A DNA stretch of 64,000 bases from Lachnospiraceae bacterium M18-1 (GCA_000403295.2 KE159605.1:1149409-1213408); one strand, 5' to 3'; shown: positions 36,125 to 44,419, counted from the first letter of the stretch. Numbers and translations: made by a program. Notes: generated by a model not told the origin, from the sequence alone.

Positions 36125-36966
36125 GTATTTTACGGTTCCGATTTTCTTCTTTTGAAACAAAAACATAAATACCATACTGTCCTTTTATCTCAGAAAAAGA
36201 GTATTCTTTATATGGCATCATGTGATAGAGACACTCCAGATCCTCACTGGATGCAAGTGCAGTAAAAACTTTTGAGATCTCTGCCATAAAATATTCTCTG
36301 TCCGGACTGTTTGGCTTTTCAAGCGTTCTTATTTTATCAGCAATCCGTCTTGCTTCTGTCCTGATTCTTCCAGCCCGTAGTGACTCAATATGCTTCTGGA
36401 AGTCCCCCTGTTTGAAACGGTCACGGTTCTGTTTTTCTTCACACAGGATATACCTGTGTGCATCAGATTCATTTGTCATGTATTCAGAATAAAGGTATTT
36501 TCCGAACAGAAGATCATCCTCTCTTGAAACAGTTTTTATTACGGGCTGTTTTCTGCTCCCATGCTCATAAACCACCCTTACATAATCCATGGGAAGCGCC
36601 TTCTCCTCCACATGTTTACTGTGCTGCCCAAAATCCAGTTCATAGAGGTTTCCCAGAATTTTTTTCCCATCATTGTGTGTAATTTCTGCTGCGTAGGCAA
36701 GAATCCCGTAATGATCTCGATTTCCAAAAAACTGCCACACATCATATGCAGCGGAACCTTTAAGGAACACCTCATATTCTTTGAGGCAATGCGTTCCATA
36801 GGGACGAGAAAGCCACAGTAACGTCTTATCCCTGTCTTCCGGTTCAGATGCCGCCATCGCTAAGATCTGTTTGTCGATCTCAAAATCACTCTGATAGAAT
36901 CCTGTATTTTGATGCAGGATAGCTTCCAGAGATTGGATCAGGTCTACACCCATAAATTTTTTCATC
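36099..36966 (-). CDS. Plasmid-associated protein of unknown function (paralogue at window end)
   Basis: About 289 residues from ATG 36966 (AAGGTGGAGCTG upstream). It contains TLLWLSRPYGTHCLKEYEVFLKGSAAYDVW, ILAYAAEITHNDGKKILGNLYELDF and LLFGKYLYSEY. A clear paralogue occurs at 63446-64000 (LYLWMSRRCGTWCLKE..., ILAYAVEVTGLEDGKVLGNLYPLDY). The family is common on clostridial elements but I know no function. It once lay directly upstream of parA; a toxin module now separates them. Confidence 0.75.
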
Positions 36967-37006
36967 AGCTCCACCTTCTTTCTATTTTCGTACTGTCTTT
37001 TGAATT

Positions 37007-37024
37007 GGGTTCGAAAAGAACACC
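37007..37024 (-). repeat. Dispersed motif upstream of the 289-residue gene
   Basis: Minus strand GGTGTTCTTTTCGAACCC, a full consensus match, about 40 bp upstream of the gene start and next to the terminator at 37036-37063. Confidence 0.65.
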
Positions 37025-37035
37025 TTTTCAAAGCA

Positions 37036-37063
37036 CAAAAAACCGGAGCATCACTGCCCCGGT
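37036..37063 (-). terminator. Intrinsic terminator after Rpn fragment
   Basis: Minus strand AACCGGGGCAG and TGCTCCGGTT around TGA, followed by T residues. It is nearly identical to the terminator at 35176-35206 and lies beside another dispersed motif. Confidence 0.75.
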
Positions 37064-37098
37064 TCTACTGGTATTCCATAAATAAACACTTCTATGAT

Positions 37099-37602
37099 TT
37101 AATTTTGCTTAATAAATTTATCCGCTTCATCTTTTGTAAGCTGGTACTTTTCTATCAGCTTGCCTATGATATCTTCATCAGGAATGGCAAATGCCCTGAG
37201 ACTGTCAACCAATACTTTAATTCCCTCGGTTCTTTCTTCTTTTTTTCCTTCGACTCTTCCCTCATCTCTTCCCTCTTCTAATAATAACTGTGCAACCTGT
37301 GTCATACGAATTACCTCCTTAATCTGCTCCGCTGTTTTTGCGTCAATAATCTTATCAGCAAAGACCAAAATCCCTGACAACACAAACATCTGATTCTTTT
37401 TGTCCGTGATCTTCTTAGCCAGATACACTGCCTCTTTGACTGCCTCTCTTTTTGCTTCTTTTCCTTTATAAGTAAGCGGCAGTATGATAAACTGCATCAG
37501 TTCATCATCTGATAACGGTACGCCATCTTCCAGTTTTTTCTCTAATACATCCCTTATGCTCTTTGAATCTATCTTCCTTAAATATGCCTGTTCCAGCTTC
37601 AA
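37099..37602 (-). pseudogene. Rpn-type nuclease, C-terminal fragment
   Basis: 167 codons matching an Rpn/PDDEXK_2 tail: PLTYKGKEAKREAVKEAVYLAKKI, IIDAKTAEQIKEVIRMTQVAQLLLEEGRDEGRVEGKKE and a final helical EEAD motif. The N-terminal nuclease core is missing, and the frame has no strong ribosome site at its first ATG. Probably a truncated, non-functional copy. Confidence 0.6.
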
Positions 37603-38168
37603 AGTCAGACAGCCTGCATGAAATAATACAGCTATATTATATCAGAAAGCATTCCTGATAGATACACCTTCATCTAAATTTAATTGCCTTTTTATTCTCT
37701 GTCAGATATTGATTGAAAATCTGAATGAATGCTTAAAAGTGTTCTTTTCGAACCTAAACATAACGCTTTTTAAATTCATATAGTTCAATGTTTGTCCTTG
37801 GATTGTAAGGAATATTGAACCTGATTTTTTAATGATAAAAAATAACATCCCCTTTCTTACAGTTTCTTTGATATTCTGATATTTTCCTGATTCAGGAAAC
37901 CTTGTGAATCAGAATAGCTGCAAACTTCTTTTGTGGACAGAATTTCTTCTGTCCATCACCATAATATTTTTCAAATCAAATTTCTTTCTCATGTGGATGC
38001 GCAAATTTACTTAATCATGTTATTTTACGGTTCCACAGTTAGCTGATAATATTCAACCCTCCTTAAAATAAATTAGTGCCGGGAAAATACGCTCCCGACA
38101 CCTCTATCAGCTTCTTCAAAGATATAATATATCATTGAAATGTCCGATTTTTTCATAATAATTTTCAT

Positions 38169-38368
38169 TCAAATTTTCAATATGGTTATTATCCGTCCCA
38201 CTTTAACGTTCATATACATTGAACCTTTATTGTATATCCGATAAGTAACGATATCGTCTCCGATACGGACTACAATTTCAACGGAATTAGGTGCCAAAAA
38301 CGTCTATCCAGACTGTCTAAAGCCATCTTTTGAGCTTTCTCAATTCTTGCTTTTGTATCTTTATTCAT
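38169..38368 (-). pseudogene. Frameshifted small gene
   Basis: Minus strand from ATG 38368 reads MNKDTKARIEKAQKMALDSL and runs to a T run near 38292; past it, one base out of frame, VEIVVRIGDDIVTYRIYNKG continues to a stop at 38169. Joined, the two make a coherent protein of about 66 residues, so a +/-1 frameshift in the homopolymer is likely. No family is recognised. Confidence 0.4.
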
Positions 38369-38429
38369 TATCTGATATATCATCCATTGCTTTTTAATAG
38401 GCGTGTTCGAAAATAACACCCTCAAAATA

Positions 38430-38455
38430 TAAAAACCGAGGTATCTGCCTCGGTT
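38430..38455 (-). terminator. Intrinsic terminator beside dispersed motif
   Basis: Minus strand AACCGAGGCAG and ACCTCGGTTTTT form a strong hairpin with a T run, after the decayed Rpn gene at 38571-39040. Third member of the terminator-plus-motif cassette. Confidence 0.75.
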
Positions 38456-38468
38456 CTACTGGAAATGA

Positions 38469-38506
38469 ACCACCGCCGCTTGCAGCGGGGAATTAACCCC
38501 GTGGTA
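38469..38506. repeat. GC-rich structured hairpin, IS200/IS605-end-like
   Basis: ACCAC ... GTGGT encloses a second stem, CCGC..GCGGGG and CCCCG. GC-rich nested stems of this form often mark IS200/IS605 element ends or their guide RNA. No transposase is nearby, so this may be a solo end remnant or chance. Confidence 0.35.
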
Positions 38507-38570
38507 GATCAAATCTAAATTTCTAACCAATCTGTCCTTCACAAATTATAAATGAATTTATTATTCACAT

Positions 38571-39040
38571 CTAAGCATTTGCATATAATGCACTCTGTGC
38601 TTTTTCATATTCCGCTTCCGTATATCCCATAGATAATATCTGCTCTCTTGTAATATTGACTCTGATCATTCTCTCAAGAGCCTCTATTCTTGCCTCTTTT
38701 CTTGCTTCTTTTCTTGCCTCTATTTTTGCATCCTTTCTTTCCCGTTCTCTAATACTCTCTGACCAATTACACATAATCTGGATTCTCCTTTCCAATTCAG
38801 CAGTCATTGTCATTCCATATTCATCTGCCAATATACGTTTCTTCTCTGATGCATCTTTCCTGGAAACTAACTCTTCCAGCATAGCTATCAACACATTCTG
38901 AGACTTCTTCACAGCTTTTCCAGAAGAACTATCCGCTCCACTCCTGAAATTAACAGTAATGCCTTTCATCAGATCCGTATGATATAAAAGTCACTGTGAA
39001 AAAATTCTGCTTGTTTCTGTGATAAAACCATTTTCACAAA
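38571..39040 (-). pseudogene. Decayed Rpn-type nuclease gene
   Basis: The C-terminal 132 codons (MKGITVNFRSG ... YTEAEYEKAQSALYANA) closely match the intact copy at 26803-27759. Just before them, 39035-38990 encodes LSQKQAEFFHSDF of the same family but in another frame: about 40 codons between the two blocks have been deleted. The rest of the N-terminus is gone. Confidence 0.8.
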
Positions 39041-39058
39041 ATAAAAACAATCCCAAGC

Positions 39059-39643
39059 TCATATTGTTTTTCCCTTACAGCCAATCGTATTTAACCATTC
39101 ATCACTATTTAAAACTATTAAGCCAATACCCACCGCATAATCATCAAATAGATTTTGTTCTGGATGTAAAAATACTCTTCCTTTATCATTTGTCACTATT
39201 TCATACACATCTTCTGCCACTTTTGCTATAGCAATTAACTCACATTCTCCCAAATCTTTTTTTCTAAAATTCTTCTTTTTAATATCATCTAATGATATAG
39301 CACCTTGCGAAACAAGATGTTTTAAATAAGTAATATCCGTCATCCAACTATAGAATCTCTTACGTATCTTCCTCAATTCTTCTTTAGCACCAGGAATATC
39401 ATCTACATTTACAATCCGTATAACCTTTATTCCCATTGTTCCATGAGAAAGATTATAAACACTATTATATGTATCTTTTGCCTTTTTATCTTCACCTTCC
39501 AAATAATATCCGGGCTCTAATTCAGTTAAGATAGTATCTGTAATCGTTATATCAGTTCCGTTTTTCTTACATAAATCTGCAACCGAAAAAATATTGTCAC
39601 GAATAGCATGAAGAAAAACATTTGTATCTACCAAGTAATACAT
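39059..39643 (-). CDS. PIN-like nuclease domain protein
   Basis: 194 residues. YYLVDTNVFLHAIRDNIFSVADLC opens a PIN fold; later acidic residues in LGECELIAIAKV and EIVTNDKGRVFL complete it. It is larger than VapC toxins and fits the PIN-like proteins encoded beside ImmA/IrrE peptidases (DUF4411-like). Its ATG overlaps the peptidase stop (TAATG). It likely acts as an RNA-cleaving toxin or effector controlled by the two upstream proteins. Confidence 0.75.
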   Translation of the reverse strand: MYYLVDTNVFLHAIRDNIFSVADLCKKNGTDITITDTILTELEPGYYLEGEDKKAKDTYNSVYNLSHGTMGIKVIRIVNVDDIPGAKEELRKIRKRFYSWMTDITYLKHLVSQGAISLDDIKKKNFRKKDLGECELIAIAKVAEDVYEIVTNDKGRVFLHPEQNLFDDYAVGIGLIVLNSDEWLNTIGCKGKTI

Positions 39644-40401
39644 TAGCTTATCTTTACTCCGTTTCGTATTTTAATGGATTCGCCAGTAGCTGTTCCAATT
39701 TTTCCTTGCCGAACAAGTATATCTACTTTTTTTTGCAGTTCTTCATATGGCTTCATAAATTTTTGATATTGTGGTAATTCTCTATTTGGCACATAAAAAT
39801 TCCTGTCAAAACTTTCAGCTACTTTTCCACCTAACGCTTTTTCAATTTCCTTCCTGACAGTGTCATATTGTTTTGCCTGTCTATTTCTATATAACAATCT
39901 GCGTAATACCATTTCAAAGCTTAAACAATATTTATGACATAATTGATCCACATAATTTCCCAATTGCGCTCTATTATCAACCATAAATAAATCCTGCTGA
40001 ATCGCATAATGAAAGTCCTTTACCAAACATTCTTCAGGATATAATAATTCTCCAGCAAATTCGTTTGCTTCTTTTTCGATACTATCCGAAGTGTACCCCA
40101 AAACCTTATCATCGTCTGAAATACTTTTCTCTCTATGCAAAAGCCAATGGCCCACCTCATGAGCAAGTGTAAAATTTTGATGTCCCATTGGTCTTTTGTA
40201 ATTTACACAGATAACTGCAAATCCATTCATACCATATCCAATAAATCCAGAAAGTTTATCAATATCTTCTTTAAACAAAAGCAGCCTGCATCTATCAGTA
40301 TAATTATCCATCATCAAATGTTCAAAAAAATCGCCAGGAAAACTTTCTATTTCAAAAACTTTCCTGGCCGTATTAATTGCATTCAAAATATTTCCTGTCA
40401 A
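39643..40401 (-). CDS. ImmA/IrrE family metallopeptidase
   Basis: 252 residues. NFTLAHEVGHWLLHREKS contains the HEXXH zinc site, and EKEANEFAGELLYPEECL the downstream glutamate ligand and substrate loop, so the peptidase centre is intact. These enzymes cleave partner repressors to trigger mobile elements or stress responses. It lies between an HTH-like gene and a PIN gene; the HTH protein is the probable substrate. Confidence 0.88.
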   Translation of the reverse strand: MTGNILNAINTARKVFEIESFPGDFFEHLMMDNYTDRCRLLLFKEDIDKLSGFIGYGMNGFAVICVNYKRPMGHQNFTLAHEVGHWLLHREKSISDDDKVLGYTSDSIEKEANEFAGELLYPEECLVKDFHYAIQQDLFMVDNRAQLGNYVDQLCHKYCLSFEMVLRRLLYRNRQAKQYDTVRKEIEKALGGKVAESFDRNFYVPNRELPQYQKFMKPYEELQKKVDILVRQGKIGTATGESIKIRNGVKIS

Positions 40402-40422
40402 AGTAATACCTCTTCTCCTAAA

Positions 40423-40767
40423 TCATGCCTTTTCCGACAATACTTCACAAATAAAAGCATAATCATTCATAAAATCCTGAATTTTCGCTTTTACATTTTT
40501 AGATTTTATAGTATCTTTTCCGCTATTCATTGTAGATATCAGCAAATCCTTTTTCCTGACTTCACCATTAACAAAATATTGAGTATCACAATGAAGAGCA
40601 TTACAAATCAAAGATAAATCAAACTCATCTATTTCTTCAAAAGCAAATTTATCATTGATTATATTGCTAATAACAGTTTCATCTAAAAAAGCCATATTTG
40701 ATAAAGTAGAAATATCAATGCCTAACAAATCCATTCTATCCTGCAATTCACTACCGATATATTGCAT
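40423..40767 (-). CDS. XRE-like antitoxin/repressor, partner of ImmA/IrrE
   Basis: 114 residues. LQDRMDLLGIDISTLSNMAFLDETVISNIINDKFAFEEID is consistent with a Cro/CI-type HTH, though degenerate; the tail is basic and helical. AGGAGG precedes the ATG. As the first gene of the HTH-peptidase-PIN trio it probably represses the operon until cleaved. Confidence 0.68.
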   Translation of the reverse strand: MQYIGSELQDRMDLLGIDISTLSNMAFLDETVISNIINDKFAFEEIDEFDLSLICNALHCDTQYFVNGEVRKKDLLISTMNSGKDTIKSKNVKAKIQDFMNDYAFICEVLSEKA

Positions 40768-40949
40768 AGCACACCTCCTACTCCTACTAAATGAAACAAT
40801 CTCATCTTTTCAGTTTTATTATACCAGAAAACTTCGAATCTGTGTAAAAAACTTTACAAAATCTCATTATACTATTTGGTACAGTTTTCTCTCGACGAAT
40901 CATGGTTACTGGCATATCCTGTTCATGCAGTTCACATAGCCCTTGCGCC

Positions 40950-40994
40950 CACTATATATAGCTTTATTTTGTTAAAAATAATCTATATATTGTA
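40950..40994. promoter_or_regulatory. Paired inverted-arm operator at the element A/B junction
   Basis: CACTATATATAG and CTATATATTGTA lie 21 bp apart, the same design as the sites at 44640-44681 and 56656-56699 but with a weaker left arm. It lies 19 bp inside the end of element A. No good promoter is seen in it, so it could be a recombination-control or regulator site. Confidence 0.5.
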
Positions 40995-41012
40995 TGCAAA
41001 TAGTTTTAGTAA

Positions 41013-41020
41013 TAGTAGGA
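41013..41020. other. Candidate attachment core, element A/B junction
   Basis: Second copy of TAGTAGGA. To the right lies the uvrB fragment of element B; to the left, the distal end of element A. This makes the two elements abut in tandem at a shared site. Confidence 0.6.
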
Positions 41021-41299
41021 CACAAAATATTCCACCGCGTTTTCCGGGAATACCTCCTTGAATTCTCCATATAATTGTGCGGCAAGCGTCTTGTTATGAG
41101 CTATCACAAGCGTTGGTTTATTCAGCTGGGCTATCACATTCGCCATCGTAAATGTCTTACCAGACCCCGTAACCCCTAGTAAAGTCTGGAATTGATTGCC
41201 CTCCTTGAAGCCTTTGACCAGCTCGGCGATTGCCTGCGGTTGGTCTCCTGTGGGTTGGTATGGAGCATGTAATTTGAATATATTCTGTTCATTTTTCAT
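41013..41299 (-). pseudogene. uvrB: uvrB 5' fragment, element B end
   Basis: About 95 codons of Uvr[50 protein letters not shown] and AVEYFVSYY, then one more tyrosine and a stop formed by element A sequence. It is truncated at the same codon as the fragment at 2561-2832, but differs from it at many positions. This shows two independent uvrB alleles, each carried by its own element, rather than a recent duplication. It cannot make a working UvrB. Confidence 0.9.
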
Positions 41300-41396
41300 G
41301 ACCGAACCTCCTTACTATGTTCACTATTGGCCCGAAAATTTCCTTGATTTTCAGCAAAATTCTTGTCTCAGGGTATTCTTTTTCCGACCAATACAG

Positions 41397-41417
41397 CAAT
41401 TACACGAATAAAGTCAC
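41397..41417 (+). repeat. 21-nt direct repeat shared with 2425-2445
   Basis: Identical to 2425-2445, preceded in both places by GACCAATAC. Here it lies about 100 bp upstream of the uvrB fragment start, between it and the LexA box. Confidence 0.55.
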
Positions 41418-41527
41418 TAAAACTGTTTTTCCTGACCAGGCAGTACTGTCAAATCCTTTCCAATATTCCATAGCAAAGAATAGCACAGAGAAGCCTATAT
41501 GGAAAGTCTGTATATCCATTTCCTTTT

Positions 41528-41541
41528 AGAACATTTGTTCT
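41528..41541 (-). promoter_or_regulatory. LexA-type SOS box of element B uvrB fragment
   Basis: AGAACAAATGTTCT on the minus strand is a perfectly symmetric GAAC-N4-GTTC, matching LexA boxes of Gram-positive bacteria. It is 230 bp upstream of the uvrB start, almost exactly as for the first fragment (242 bp). The accompanying promoter is less clear than at 3036-3064. Confidence 0.6.
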
Positions 41542-41619
41542 TTTTCAATTGTACCAAAACCCATCTCTAAATACAAGAGGGAAAATGAAAAACTTTTTCC
41601 CAAAAAGAAAGAGGCAGAT

Positions 41620-43017
41620 TTACTGCCCCTCTCCTAAATACCATTCATTAATATCATCCATTTCTTCAACGTCTGAATAATCATAATACCCTACCCTGAC
41701 ATCATCTTGCTCTGCATTTCCATTTTCCTCCTGCAAATCAATTTCTTCCTGAAACATCTCTTTTAACATCTGTTCATCTGTACGATCATATGGATGGACA
41801 TCTCTGATAAATTCCTGTATCTCATCTTCACAATCTTCAATGATTGCCTGCATATCTGCATACGTGTCAACTGTTATCATGGATTTTGCATGTCCCATTG
41901 ATACAGCAACTGCTTTTTGATTGATATTATTTTTCATTAAAAGCGTAGCATATGTATGTCTTAAATTGTGGAAAGGGATATAAGGCAGTCCCTCTTTTTC
42001 CAACAATTCCTTATAATGAACGTAAGCATAGCTTTTACTTCTAGGTCTTCCATAGCTAGAACAGCATATGTAATCCAAATCCTGGAACACCCATTTCCCG
42101 CTTTGCCTGCGGCTCCGGTTCTTTTCATACCTCTTCCTCTCTTCCAAAATTTCCTGAAATACATAATCGGGAATATCCAATTCGCGGACACTGGAACGTG
42201 TTTTGGGTCGTATTTCCTGTTTCGTTCTCATATTAGCAGGAATCTTTTCAGGATCCGTATGCAGGTCTTCCCCAAGCTGTCTCTGAATTTTCAGCTTGCG
42301 ATGGACAAAATCAACATCTGAATACTTTACTCCATTGATCTCACTCCTCCTAAGTCCCATCAACAATGCAAACACAAGCTGCATATGAATCTTGGACTCC
42401 TTTGAAGCCTCCATCAGTCTTTTCACCTGCTCTAATGAGTATGTCTCCGCCTCCTTTACCTCAATCGTATGATATGATGTTTTAGATACCTTTTTGGGAA
42501 GATTAACATCTTTACAGGGATTTGCAGCAACCAGATGTTTCTTCAGCGCATAATGCATGGATGTATTCATAATTGTCTTCGCCAGCTTAGGAATTGAAAT
42601 GTATTCATCTGCCAACTTTTTATACAACTTATACAGATGTCCCTGGTTTAATGTAGACAACTTTAAATTGCCAAGCTGTGGAATGATATGATTTCTAATA
42701 CAGTTTCTGTAAGTATGATAGCTGTTTGCCGTAAAAGCGATTTCCGGTCTCATTACATACTCCAGCCAGTATTCAAGAAAATCCCCCACCTTAATATTGG
42801 GATAAACTACATATGTTCCTGTATGAAGCTGACCAATCACATGATTTCTGGCTTTATTTGCCTCTGTCTTTTTCCCATATCCTGCATGTTGTCTTACCTT
42901 CTTACTTCCATCCTCATAAATTAATGTAACCCTGAAACCATATTTCCCTTTTATTATGAGGACATTAGAAACATCATATGATACAAATGGCCTAAGTCTT
43001 ATTTCTGATAAGTCCAT
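41620..43017 (-). CDS. Tyrosine recombinase (integrase 1 of element B)
   Basis: 465 residues, homologous throughout to the recombinase at 3130-4452. Catalytic residues: GLRRSEINGVKY, FHNLRHTYATLLMK, MGHAKSMITVDTYAD. The acidic C-terminal tail (about 50 residues, rich in Glu and Asp) is longer than in the element A enzyme. AGGGGG precedes the ATG. Follows integrase 2 by 11 nt. Likely shares the uvrB target with its homologue. Confidence 0.92.
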   Translation of the reverse strand: MDLSEIRLRPFVSYDVSNVLIIKGKYGFRVTLIYEDGSKKVRQHAGYGKKTEANKARNHVIGQLHTGTYVVYPNIKVGDFLEYWLEYVMRPEIAFTANSYHTYRNCIRNHIIPQLGNLKLSTLNQGHLYKLYKKLADEYISIPKLAKTIMNTSMHYALKKHLVAANPCKDVNLPKKVSKTSYHTIEVKEAETYSLEQVKRLMEASKESKIHMQLVFALLMGLRRSEINGVKYSDVDFVHRKLKIQRQLGEDLHTDPEKIPANMRTKQEIRPKTRSSVRELDIPDYVFQEILEERKRYEKNRSRRQSGKWVFQDLDYICCSSYGRPRSKSYAYVHYKELLEKEGLPYIPFHNLRHTYATLLMKNNINQKAVAVSMGHAKSMITVDTYADMQAIIEDCEDEIQEFIRDVHPYDRTDEQMLKEMFQEEIDLQEENGNAEQDDVRVGYYDYSDVEEMDDINEWYLGEGQ

Positions 43018-43028
43018 GTATCAACCCC

Positions 43029-44207
43029 CTATTCTGTATCGGAAATAAATTCTTTATTCATAAATTCCAAAATCTTTTTATCCGCATCCATTACTTCCAA
43101 ATAATACTCAAAAGTAGTATGAACCGAGCTATGCCCCAACATTCCCGATATTTTTGCAATACTCACATCACGCTCTAACAAAATTGTAGCAAACATATGT
43201 CTGAGCCCATGAACGGTAATATGCGGTAATGAATTTTTTTCACAAATAACCCTGATTTCTTTATTTAAAGAATGCGGTCCATGAGGAAGCCCGTTCTTTT
43301 GGCAGCATACATAATCATTATCCTGATATCTGTCCCCTGCTTGAATCTTCTGAATCTGAATACGCTGTTTCCGCTTTTCTAATTCTACCATTACAATAGT
43401 CGGTACACGTAAAATCCTATTGCTTTTTTCAGTTTTAGGGTCACGCTCTACCAGTTGGTATTTTTCAACCTCAATACCACCGCTTTGCAGCTTCATATCC
43501 ATTGCCAGCTGACGCTGAATATGAACTGTTCTTTCTTCCATGTTGAAATCACTAAATTTCAACCCTCGTATTTCTCCTTTTCTCAAGCCAAGATATAATG
43601 CAAGGATAATCTCCAGGAACCAGTTTCTCTGCTTCGCTGCTGCAAGAAATATTTTAAGCTGTTCTTTATCCAAAACATAGATTTTGGGCTTTCTGCGCGG
43701 ATATTTTTTCGTATTTGGAACAGGATTGTCGTTTACCATTCGTTCTGAAACAGCATCCTTAAACGCAATATACAACAATTCCCTGCTCTTATTTCCTGCA
43801 GATTCACAATACCTTGACGCTCTTTTTAAAACCTCGTCCAAATACTCTGAACTAACTGTCCTAAGCTTTACATCTCCATCAATTGATGGTAACAGGAAGG
43901 TATAAAGCACATAGGCTGTTAAATACCCTGTTGTACTTACTATTCTTTCTGAAAAAATGCTTTGATACCAGTAAATCAGATAATCTTTCAAAGATATATC
44001 TGATCCCTGTGTAGTAAGTCTTAAGCCCAGGTTCTGATTGAACTCCTTAATGTGCTTTTCATAATCTTTTTCCGCTTCGACATCACTTTGGAATCCTCCT
44101 ACTTTTCCATATATAACACTATAATCTTCTTTTAAAATCTTTGTCCTGTGATACCACGAACCTCTTTCATAAAAAGCATGCGGGCACTTTTTAGATTTTT
44201 TATCCAT
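43029..44207 (-). CDS. Tyrosine recombinase (integrase 2 of element B)
   Basis: About 392 residues from ATG 44207 (GAGGAGAGA upstream), homologous to the recombinase at 4504-5676. Catalytic boxes: GLRKGEIRGLKF, VHGLRHMFATILLE, MLGHSSVHTTFEYYLEV. The N-terminus has the shared SWYHRTKIL arm-domain signature. It directly follows the excisionase gene; all three are one operon controlled from the promoter at 44633-44681. Confidence 0.92.
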   Translation of the reverse strand: MDKKSKKCPHAFYERGSWYHRTKILKEDYSVIYGKVGGFQSDVEAEKDYEKHIKEFNQNLGLRLTTQGSDISLKDYLIYWYQSIFSERIVSTTGYLTAYVLYTFLLPSIDGDVKLRTVSSEYLDEVLKRASRYCESAGNKSRELLYIAFKDAVSERMVNDNPVPNTKKYPRRKPKIYVLDKEQLKIFLAAAKQRNWFLEIILALYLGLRKGEIRGLKFSDFNMEERTVHIQRQLAMDMKLQSGGIEVEKYQLVERDPKTEKSNRILRVPTIVMVELEKRKQRIQIQKIQAGDRYQDNDYVCCQKNGLPHGPHSLNKEIRVICEKNSLPHITVHGLRHMFATILLERDVSIAKISGMLGHSSVHTTFEYYLEVMDADKKILEFMNKEFISDTE

Positions 44208-44218
44208 TCTCTCTCCTC

Positions 44219-44419
44219 TTAAATTTCCTCTCCATCTATCCACCTGTCAAAAGAATCTTTCGGAACACGGTAGATACGCCCTATTTTAATTACTCTGAAT
44301 GGAGCCTGTTTTTTATTAACCTCATCCAAGAAATCATAAGTTTTACTTCTTCCAATACCCAGTAATTGCTGAATCTCCTCAGCATTGTACACCTTTGATA
44401 ACAGATTTTCTTTTGCCAT
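44219..44419 (-). CDS. Excisionase-like small HTH protein (element B)
   Basis: 66 residues: VYNAEEIQQLLGIGRSKTYDFLDEVNKKQAPFRVIKIGRIYRVPKDSFDRWI. A classic excisionase-type HTH, homologous to that at 5747-5938. AGGAGGAGG lies upstream. Its leader contains an intrinsic terminator and a short open frame, suggesting regulated read-through into xis-int-int. Confidence 0.85.
   Translation of the reverse strand: MAKENLLSKVYNAEEIQQLLGIGRSKTYDFLDEVNKKQAPFRVIKIGRIYRVPKDSFDRWIDGEEI

Larger units (their letters stand above)
37603..38570. other. Long intergenic region with motif copies, terminator and relics
   Basis: Nearly 970 bp without an intact gene. It holds dispersed motifs at 37739-37754 (GTGTTCTTTTCGAACC) and 38403-38420, a GGACAGAA/TTCTGTCC hairpin (about 37924-37943) beside the block also seen near 32.4 kb, a frameshifted small frame (38169-38368), a terminator (38430-38455) and a structured hairpin (38469-38506). 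Confidence 0.5.

Noticed and set aside
12408..38420. Dispersed motif as LexA boxes
   Set aside because: LexA sites read GAAC...GTTC; here the order is GTTC...GAAC, and the spacer differs.
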